Below are positions 1-6,979 of a stretch of 9,528 nucleotides of DNA, one piece after another (positions within the stretch are counted from its first letter, which is position 1; each line of letters starts with the position of its first letter). Made by a program: the position numbers and the translations under genes. Source of the DNA: CAZQEZ01 sp964592475 (GTDB taxonomy: Bacteria > Bacteroidota > Bacteroidia > Cytophagales > Cyclobacteriaceae); NCBI GenBank assembly GCA_964592475.1, contig CAZQEZ010000149.1, positions 1 through 9,528 of the forward strand, written 5' to 3'. Under the pieces are notes generated by a model. It was not told where the DNA came from. It was given only the letters and a program-made list of their open reading frames with translations, and ran no database searches.

Positions 1-671
1 TCTTTAATCTGATCCTCTGATTTTAGGGAATATTTCCAGTTGTAATTTAGTCCCTTTAAATTAGATAGTTCTAATTGGGTACTTAATACTACGTCAGCAT
101 CACCACATAAAATCCCATCTTTATCTTGTTTAATATCACCAGGCTTTGGAATGGTATACATAAAAGAAAGCTCTAAATCAAAATTGGGGTGATATAAATA
201 TATTTTATGCCAATATCCCGGTGCTAAATCAGCAAATTTCAAAATATTGGTTCGTAAAAGTGTAAGTTTTTCATCTTTATACTGATATATACAATCATCA
301 CCGATATCATTTTCAAATCCTCTAAAAGCTATTCTTATTTCCTTTGTGTTAAATACGTTAAAATTACCAACATAAAATCTTTTATCATAATTTAACCATT
401 TATTGATTCCATCTTGACTGATCGGATCTATAACACAATCAATGTTTGTCCATTTTGAAAAATCTTCATTGGAATTGAGAGGTGCTGAGAATATACTGCT
501 ATTTGTAGAATATCGAAAAGAATACATCATTTCTTGCTTACCGAAATTTTCAGCGTCAAATTTAACCTTTGCCTTATCAAATCTTAAATAGACTTCAACA
601 TTTTGAGCACTACTTTCTATACTAAATAGCAATACGAAAGACAAAAAAGTCAATGATTTTATTAAGTGCAT
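1..671 (-). CDS. Exported protein, N-terminal part only, probable Ig/PKD-like extracellular protein (runs off the left edge)
   Basis: Reading the minus strand from ATG at 671-669 gives an open frame of 223 codons with no stop before the window edge, so the C-terminus is missing. The first 23 residues (MHLIKSLTFLSFVLLFSIES then SAQ) form a typical Bacteroidota signal peptide, which fixes the start and predicts export. Residues about 24-185 look beta-rich with many aromatic residues (for example YWHKIYLYHPNF) and no motif I recognise. From about residue 188 the pattern C-G-D-A-D-V-V-L, then L, then YNWKYSL resembles the first strands of a PKD/Ig-like domain of the kind common in large Bacteroidota secreted proteins. 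That domain call is an inference from a fragment. The gene is divergent from the three-gene operon and shares a 198-base intergenic region with it, so co-regulation is possible. A type IX sorting domain could lie in the missing part. Function unknown. Confidence 0.8.
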   Translation of the reverse strand, partial: MHLIKSLTFLSFVLLFSIESSAQNVEVYLRFDKAKVKFDAENFGKQEMMYSFRYSTNSSIFSAPLNSNEDFSKWTNIDCVIDPISQDGINKWLNYDKRFYVGNFNVFNTKEIRIAFRGFENDIGDDCIYQYKDEKLTLLRTNILKFADLAPGYWHKIYLYHPNFDLELSFMYTIPKPGDIKQDKDGILCGDADVVLSTQLELSNLKGLNYNWKYSLKSEDQIK

Positions 672-869
672 ACTTTATTTCTGGTTGTTAAACCATAAAT
701 TTAGTGTAATATTTTTTAATAAAAAAATTTGATTTTGTCATAAATATTACCTTAATTGCTAAATATTTCACTAATAATGATGTACAACATACTAAATTTA
801 TATATATAATTGAACTCAAATTATTAACCATCAGCCATTTACAATTATAAAAGAAAAGATTATCCAGCT
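672..869. promoter_or_regulatory. Divergent intergenic region, presumed promoters for both sides
   Basis: This strongly AT-rich 198-base gap separates two genes transcribed away from each other, so both promoters should lie here. The palindrome TAAATTTA occurs at 696-703 and 793-800. It matches the known Bacteroidota -7 consensus TAnnTTTG except at its last base, and being palindromic it reads the same on both strands. The copy at 696-703 lies 24 bases before the minus-strand ATG, and the copy at 793-800 lies 69 bases before the plus-strand ATG at 870. TGATTTTG at 730-737 is another one-mismatch candidate for the plus strand. None has a convincing TTTG-type -33 box at the usual distance, so exact promoter assignment is weak. 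No Shine-Dalgarno sequence precedes either start, as expected for this phylum. Confidence 0.35.
793..800 (+). promoter_or_regulatory. Candidate -7 box for the three-gene operon
   Basis: TAAATTTA matches seven of eight positions of the TAnnTTTG box used by the Bacteroidota primary sigma factor. Its placement would give a leader of roughly 60 bases ahead of the ATG at 870. A weak TTTC at 766-769 is the only nearby -33-like sequence and its spacing is slightly long. In such AT-rich DNA this match can arise by chance. Confidence 0.2.
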
Positions 870-3800
870 ATGAAAATATTTTTTCTAACATGTTTATTGA
901 TTACTTATTCGGCAAATATATATGCTCAACCAGAAAATCAGGAAGATTTAACAGCAGAAGAACAAAAAGCGTTGTCCAAAATACAATTTGTAAAAGATAA
1001 TAATATTGTAAATAATCTTACCCCGGCAGATTTAGGAGTATTGCCAATAGGCATAGCACGGGAAATCAATGATAAAACTTACATAATAGCCATAGATAGT
1101 GCCTATGCCGATGAGCGGGGTTGGTTTCTTACTGCTTATGCCGCGATCGATTTTCCAGGTGGAAAAACATTGGTGTTTGCTGGCAAAGGCATTACGTTCG
1201 ATCAGGGAGGTATTGCCGTCACTACCAATACAAGACTCTCCTTATTAAGCACACAAGAATTTGAATTAAATAATAATATTACCTTGCAATTTCCCGGCGA
1301 TGGTTCTAACTTTTTAGAATTCAATTGTAATGGTTTTCAAGCAATAAACTTACATGGTAGGGTGGTCTTAAATTCAGATACTTTCATTCCGGATAAAGCA
1401 ACAAATGCAAAAGAAGTATCAGCATTATTTACCATAAATACCACTGACCTTAATAATATCTTATTAAATATCTCATTATCACCATTCCAAATTAAAGGCT
1501 TGGATGATGTAACATTTTCAGTTCAAAATGCTACATTGGATTTTAGTGACTACATCAATCCTCCTGACTTTACTTTCCCGGCCAATTACCAAAATACTTA
1601 TGGTCCCGATATTACTTTGTGGCGCGGGTTGTACTTCGGAGAAGTGTCAGTTACATTACCTCATGAATTCGATAATCAAGACAAAAGAACCAAAATTGCT
1701 GCTCAACACATGCTTATCGATGAAAATGGATTTGCCGGTATTTTTTCAGCAGAAAATTTAATAGCCATCGATAAAGGATCTGCCAATGGATGGCCTATGT
1801 CTGTGAATAAATTCTATGCACAAATTTCATATAATAAATTAACAGGCGGCGGATTTGCTGGCGAAATGCACATACCATTTTTGAAGGGTATTGTCGGGTA
1901 CGATGCTACCATGTTCCAAAGTCAGCATGGCACCGAATATCGTTTTGCGGTAGCTATTCCTGAAGGGAAAAAATTCACTGTACCATTGGCAGGTGAAGTA
2001 TCCATCGATAAAGGCAGTATTATAGCGATGGAAAGAAGAAATAACAAATTTTACCCATCTGCTGTATTGCATGGCAACCTTACGGTAAACAACAGTATGT
2101 TGAATGTAGATAAGATAAGGTTTGAAAATTTAACCCTGGTATCAGAAAAGCCCTATGTAACGCGTGGTAATTTTGCTATAAATGGCGATGGCCAGTCATC
2201 TTCAGCCAATTTTCCTATAAGAATAGATTCTATACAACTTGGAGTTTATCGCGAAAAGCTGGCACTTAGCCTGCGCGCATCACTTAATCTTATGAATTCA
2301 GATGATAAAGGTTTTTCCGCTGAAACCTTTATAAGTGTATTAGCTAAAATGAATACTGACTCGGTGCAGATAGGAGAAACAAAAGAAGCACAGCAAAAAT
2401 GGGAGTTTGAAAAAGTGAAGGTAGAAGATATTATGCTTGATTGCAATACTACCGCACTTACCCTTAAAGGTAGACTATCAATTTTTGATGAACACCCGGT
2501 TTATGGTAATGGATTTAGCGGTAAATTAAGTTTTGCAATTAAAAATATTTTAGAAAGAGGAATCAGAGCCAGTGCCTATTTTGGAAGCAAATCTGATTTT
2601 CGCTATTGGCATGTAGATGCTTATGTTCCTACTGGTCAAATACCAATTATTCCCCCCCTTAGCATCAATGGTATTATGGGTGGTATGTCTTACAATATGA
2701 AAAGACAACAAACCTTCAAGCCAAATTTTGCTGATTTAAATAAGGAAGAAAATGAAGAAGATGCAGAAGGTATTAGCAATTCCGATACTTTAGATATGGA
2801 GGTTCCTTACCAAAATGCGTATGTTCCTGATAGAACAGCGGCCCGCTCTTTTATGGCTGGAGTCACATTAATTGCTGCAAATGAGTCGGTATTTAACGGA
2901 GATATTATACTAGAGGTGGCTTTTCGTAGAGGGGGAGGTATTAAATACGCCAATTTTACTGGTAATGCTTATTTATTTAACAGTTTAGAAAAACGTGACA
3001 GAGCTAGTGAGGTAGACCAGTCGGCGCCCATTTACGCTAACCTGAATATGCTATATGATAATGACAACGACTTATTTCATGCCAACCTAAAAACCTACAT
3101 GAATATAAGAGGTTCATTGCGTGGCATAGGTCCTAATAATTTGGTAGGTGAAGCAGTAATGCACTTTGATCCTCAAGACTGGTACATTTACGTGGGAAGA
3201 CCTTCTCAAATGTTTGGCGTTACCGTGGCGGGATTAGCTACCGCTCGCTCCTATTTTATGGTTGGTACACAAATAGAAGATATTCCTAACCCGCCTAGTG
3301 AGGTTGCAGAAATGTTTTATAAAATAGATGTTAATATTATGCGCAATGAATCTGCCTTAAAACGAGGTGGCGGTATTGCTGCTGGAGTTCATTTTGAAGC
3401 TGGTTTTGATTCTGAAGATAAATTGAGACCATTTTATGCTATGCTCAAAGTAGGTGGTGGTGTTGATTTTATGTTGCGCGATAATGGGGAAACATACTGT
3501 CTCAATCGTAATGGAACTCAAATAGGCATCAGTGGGTGGTATGCAACTGGCCAAGCATATGTTTACATGATGGGATCCGTGGGGCTCGAGTTCAAAAAAG
3601 GAAAGCGATTTGATATTTTATCTTTAGGTGCTGCAGCATTATTACAAGCAAAACTACCCAATCCTACTTATATGCAAGGAGGAATAGCGGGAAGATACAA
3701 GATTTTGGGTGGTTTGATAAAAGGTAAGTTTAATCTGACTTTTGAGATGGGAGAGGAATGTGAAAGAACTGGTGGTGGAGGAGAGTTAGGCGATTTAAAA

Positions 3801-5267
3801 GTTATAGCCTCAGTAAAACCAGACAATGGCAATGAAGAAGTTTCGGTTTTTACTGCTCCTGAAGTTGCCTTTAATTTGCCTGTAGAAACTGAGATACCAT
3901 TAATGAATATCTATGATAACCTCGAGACTTATCGAATTAAGATTGAGGAGTTGAGCTTACTGCAAGATGGAAATGCAGTAGATGCAGAGGAGCTGTGGAA
4001 TACTAGCAAAGATGTGGTAAGATTAAAAACAGTAAATACTTTACCATCAAATGCAAATATGGCTGTAATTGCCAAAGCATATTGGCAAAAGAAAACTAGT
4101 GCCGGCTCTTGGGAAAGTTTAACCTCAGATGGAAGTGTAGTCGTAGAGGAAAAACGAATCAGATTTTCAACCGGCAATGCACCAGATGTAATCGATAGAG
4201 GTAATATTGAATACAGCTATCCACTTGTGAAACAATACAATATATACAAGGATGAGTTTGACCATGGCTATATTAAAATGATATGGAATCAACATGAGCT
4301 TTTTGAAAATGAAGACGAGTTAACTCAATATAAGTTTGTAGCTAAAATCTTTAATAATGGTGGAGAGCAGTTTGAAACAAATTTACAATATCTACCTCAG
4401 CAACAAGAGGTTAGATTTAAATTGCCTGATCAATTGAAAAACAATAATGTATATGAATTAAACTTGATTAAAAGGCCAATGGCTAATACTGAAGTAGGAA
4501 CAAATACATCAACAGACAGCATTAAAAGCAGCAATATAAGTGATGAAGTAGGAGAATTATATGTAAATCAAAAATCTCTTACCAGCACTTCGGCACAAGC
4601 TATTGATAAAGTTATTTACCAAGATTATTTCAGAGTAAGCAACTTTAATACTTTTACCCAAAAGATGAACAGTATCAAAGGAGGTAGTAATCAATTTGAT
4701 ATAGCTCGCGGCAACGTTTATGTAATTGCTAAGAGAGCAGAGATAAGCGAAGTGCTGGATAAATATGAAGTGGAAGGGATAACTAATAAAATAAAACCAT
4801 TGATAAGATCCGTAGCAGCTACTGACAATACCTGGTACAGTAATTATTTATATCCTACCCTATACGAGCATTATCACAATAATAGTGGTCTTAGCATTGA
4901 TTGGAGAGATGTAGAAAAGCTAGGAGTGCCTCCTTTAAAAGCATCAAAAGCATACAACCCGAATCATTTTGAATTACCTGTATTAGCCGAAAATGAAATT
5001 CAAACAGGCATACCCAATGTTAGAAATGGAAATATTGTAATCGCTTATTTTATGTCTTATTTCGGTTATTGGGATTATAAAGAATTGATAGACGATGCTT
5101 CCAATGTCGCTATCGGCAATAATCAAATACCTATCGGGCTTAAAAGACTATTAGAATCTCCGAGATACAAAGATTTGACTAAAGGAAATTATAAAGTGAA
5201 TGTTGGTTACTATTTGCCAGGACAAAACAAGCCAAATTCTAGTAGCGAGGTACTCATTGAATTCTAA
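870..5267 (+). CDS. Very large exported beta-rich protein of unknown function (1465 aa), first gene of the operon
   Basis: The start is chosen because a signal peptide follows at once (residues 1-20, ending NIYAQ). The mature protein is beta-rich throughout with only five cysteines. Residues about 40-560 alternate short strands and turns, including LWRGLYFGEVSVTLP at 250-264. An acidic linker rich in E, D and N lies near 624-650. Residues about 688-970 are rich in glycine and alternating hydrophobic residues (GGGIKYANF near 688, KRGGGIAAGVHFEAGF near 830) and contain DWYIYVGRP near 770, which could be membrane-type or amyloid-like strands. From about 990 to 1102 the stretch opening with VFTAPEVAFNLP and closing with RFSTG resembles an SbsA/Big_5-type Ig-like domain (inference). 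It is followed by NIEYSYP and GYIKMIW near 1110-1140. The C-terminal 130 residues are aromatic-rich and end in VLIEF. No enzyme motif, lipobox, TonB box or clear type IX sorting domain is visible. The barrel gene follows after 10 bases. A structural, surface or secretion-partner role is likely but unproven. Confidence 0.9.
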   Translation: MKIFFLTCLLITYSANIYAQPENQEDLTAEEQKALSKIQFVKDNNIVNNLTPADLGVLPIGIAREINDKTYIIAIDSAYADERGWFLTAYAAIDFPGGKTLVFAGKGITFDQGGIAVTTNTRLSLLSTQEFELNNNITLQFPGDGSNFLEFNCNGFQAINLHGRVVLNSDTFIPDKATNAKEVSALFTINTTDLNNILLNISLSPFQIKGLDDVTFSVQNATLDFSDYINPPDFTFPANYQNTYGPDITLWRGLYFGEVSVTLPHEFDNQDKRTKIAAQHMLIDENGFAGIFSAENLIAIDKGSANGWPMSVNKFYAQISYNKLTGGGFAGEMHIPFLKGIVGYDATMFQSQHGTEYRFAVAIPEGKKFTVPLAGEVSIDKGSIIAMERRNNKFYPSAVLHGNLTVNNSMLNVDKIRFENLTLVSEKPYVTRGNFAINGDGQSSSANFPIRIDSIQLGVYREKLALSLRASLNLMNSDDKGFSAETFISVLAKMNTDSVQIGETKEAQQKWEFEKVKVEDIMLDCNTTALTLKGRLSIFDEHPVYGNGFSGKLSFAIKNILERGIRASAYFGSKSDFRYWHVDAYVPTGQIPIIPPLSINGIMGGMSYNMKRQQTFKPNFADLNKEENEEDAEGISNSDTLDMEVPYQNAYVPDRTAARSFMAGVTLIAANESVFNGDIILEVAFRRGGGIKYANFTGNAYLFNSLEKRDRASEVDQSAPIYANLNMLYDNDNDLFHANLKTYMNIRGSLRGIGPNNLVGEAVMHFDPQDWYIYVGRPSQMFGVTVAGLATARSYFMVGTQIEDIPNPPSEVAEMFYKIDVNIMRNESALKRGGGIAAGVHFEAGFDSEDKLRPFYAMLKVGGGVDFMLRDNGETYCLNRNGTQIGISGWYATGQAYVYMMGSVGLEFKKGKRFDILSLGAAALLQAKLPNPTYMQGGIAGRYKILGGLIKGKFNLTFEMGEECERTGGGGELGDLKVIASVKPDNGNEEVSVFTAPEVAFNLPVETEIPLMNIYDNLETYRIKIEELSLLQDGNAVDAEELWNTSKDVVRLKTVNTLPSNANMAVIAKAYWQKKTSAGSWESLTSDGSVVVEEKRIRFSTGNAPDVIDRGNIEYSYPLVKQYNIYKDEFDHGYIKMIWNQHELFENEDELTQYKFVAKIFNNGGEQFETNLQYLPQQQEVRFKLPDQLKNNNVYELNLIKRPMANTEVGTNTSTDSIKSSNISDEVGELYVNQKSLTSTSAQAIDKVIYQDYFRVSNFNTFTQKMNSIKGGSNQFDIARGNVYVIAKRAEISEVLDKYEVEGITNKIKPLIRSVAATDNTWYSNYLYPTLYEHYHNNSGLSIDWRDVEKLGVPPLKASKAYNPNHFELPVLAENEIQTGIPNVRNGNIVIAYFMSYFGYWDYKELIDDASNVAIGNNQIPIGLKRLLESPRYKDLTKGNYKVNVGYYLPGQNKPNSSSEVLIEF

Positions 5268-5277
5268 AATTTAGATA

Positions 5278-6975
5278 ATGCAATATTTAAAAGTATTTAC
5301 CAGCATATTAATCATACTTTTTTTATTTTCACTTAAAGCTAAAGGGCAAGATATTGGAAGCATAAAGCTAAAAAACGGCATTAAACTAAACGGTTCATTA
5401 GGTTTCAATACTATTTATTATAATGCCAATGGTTTACCAAATCGTCGGGATCCATTTAATTGGTTTTTAACCGGAAATCTCAACATCAACCTCTTTGGTT
5501 ATAATACACCTTTTTCTTTTAGTTATAGCAATGTCAACAGAAACTTTTCTCAGCCCTTCAACCAATTTAGTTTTTCTCCACGATATAAATGGGTGAAAAC
5601 ATATATAGGCTACAATAGTATGAACTTTTCTCAGTACAGCCTGGCCGGTCATGTATTTTTGGGAGGCGGTATCGAGTTGACACCTAAAAACTGGCATTTT
5701 TCCGCCATGTACGGCAGACTGAGAAAGCCTGTGCCCTATAGTTTTGATGATAGCCTGGCAGCTCCTTTAGAGTCATCATATAAAAGAATGGGAGCGGGCT
5801 TAAAAGCTGGTTTTGATAATGGCAGCGATCGATTATTCTTCATCTTATTTCATGCATACGATGATGAAAACTCAATACCATTTGATCCACCCCCAGAAAT
5901 ACTAACCCCCAAAAGAAATTTGGTCATGGGTGGTCAAGGACGAAAACAGATCGGTAAAGGGCTATTTGTTGAAGCGGAATACACCTTGTCAATTTTAAAT
6001 AATAATACAAGAAGCATTTCATTAGATACTGCTGGGCTTTTAGATAATGACTTTGCAGAAAGACAATTTGTCGCCTACAATGCTGCTATTGGCTATCAAA
6101 AAAAGTGGTATTCCATTCGTTTAAAGTATGAAGAAGTAGCACCTGAGTATGAAACATTGGGAGCTTATTTTTTCAACAACGACTTTCGTAATATAACTAT
6201 TATCCCTACAGTTTCATTGCTTAAAAATAAATTGAACTTAAGTATGAATGCCGGCTTACAATCAAATAATCTTGATGAAACAAGAGGTGCCACTACTGAA
6301 AGATTCGTGGGTTCCTGGAATGCAAGCTTTACTCCGGATGAACATTGGAACATCAATGGCAGTTATTCAAATTTTTCAACATTTACCAATATGAGACCTC
6401 CTAATGATCCTTTTTTTACCGAAGATATGGATACGCTGAACTTTTACCAGGTAAATAATACTTACAGTGGTACTGCCAGTTATAATTTTGGAGGAGATAA
6501 AATAAAAAACGCGATTATTGTAACTACTTCTTTCCAGCGAGCCAATGAGGAGAGTGCTTACCAGCAAAATAACACCTTCTCTAATTTTTTTACCGGAAAT
6601 TTATCCTATAGCCGATCTATTATTGCTAGTAATACAACGCTGGCAGGATCTTTTAATTACTATTCCTCTAAAGGAAATAGTTTTTCCAGTATCTTCTATG
6701 GGCCTAATTTAAGTTTATCAAAACTATTTTTTGAGAAAAAACTGCGTTCGGTAATATCTTCTTCTTATAATTATTCGGAAAATAATGGAAAGGTTGGTAA
6801 CTCAGTGATCAATAATGCTATTAATTTAAATTATTCCCCTAAATCAAGTAGCGACAAAAACAATTTTAGACAAAATTTTTCTTTGAGTATTTTATATCTG
6901 ATACGATCAGGTAATAACGAGAATAATGGATATTCAGAATTAACTACTAATTTAAATTACAATTTAAGCTTCTGA
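5278..6975 (+). CDS. Outer-membrane beta-barrel protein, no TonB plug (565 aa), second gene of the operon
   Basis: Residues 1-24 (hydrophobic core, ending KAKGQ) form a signal peptide, which supports the ATG at 5278. The rest is built of amphipathic strands rich in F, Y, N and S with short polar turns, such as FTGNLSYSRSI and GSFNYYSSKGNSF. It ends in an aromatic C-terminal strand, NLNYNLSF, with the final phenylalanine typical of a BAM-recognised beta-signal. Near residues 103-155 is a block with SPRYKWVKTYIGY, FSQYSLAGHVFLGGGIEL and AMYGRLRKP. From general familiarity I associate this block with a widespread uncharacterised Bacteroidota barrel family. There is no plug domain and no TonB box, so it is not a classical SusC-type or siderophore receptor. 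The length suits roughly 18-26 strands. Gaps of 10 bases upstream and 4 bases downstream place it in one transcription unit with two exported proteins, so it may anchor or export them. No ribosome binding site is seen. Confidence 0.9.
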   Translation: MQYLKVFTSILIILFLFSLKAKGQDIGSIKLKNGIKLNGSLGFNTIYYNANGLPNRRDPFNWFLTGNLNINLFGYNTPFSFSYSNVNRNFSQPFNQFSFSPRYKWVKTYIGYNSMNFSQYSLAGHVFLGGGIELTPKNWHFSAMYGRLRKPVPYSFDDSLAAPLESSYKRMGAGLKAGFDNGSDRLFFILFHAYDDENSIPFDPPPEILTPKRNLVMGGQGRKQIGKGLFVEAEYTLSILNNNTRSISLDTAGLLDNDFAERQFVAYNAAIGYQKKWYSIRLKYEEVAPEYETLGAYFFNNDFRNITIIPTVSLLKNKLNLSMNAGLQSNNLDETRGATTERFVGSWNASFTPDEHWNINGSYSNFSTFTNMRPPNDPFFTEDMDTLNFYQVNNTYSGTASYNFGGDKIKNAIIVTTSFQRANEESAYQQNNTFSNFFTGNLSYSRSIIASNTTLAGSFNYYSSKGNSFSSIFYGPNLSLSKLFFEKKLRSVISSSYNYSENNGKVGNSVINNAINLNYSPKSSSDKNNFRQNFSLSILYLIRSGNNENNGYSELTTNLNYNLSF

Positions 6976-6979
6976 AAAA

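Noticed and set aside
1528..4177. Open frames of 60-82 codons in other frames on both strands inside the giant gene
   Set aside because: They lie wholly within the clear 1465-residue reading frame and show no signal peptide, family motif or independent start context, so they are shadows.
5467..6567. Minus-strand open frames of 63-76 codons inside the barrel gene
   Set aside because: They are antisense to a convincing outer-membrane barrel, and their content follows from the complement of its strand-rich codons.
5278..6975. Reading the barrel as a TonB-dependent receptor or SusC homologue
   Set aside because: It is only 565 residues long, has no plug domain and no TonB box, and no SusD-like lipoprotein lies next to it.
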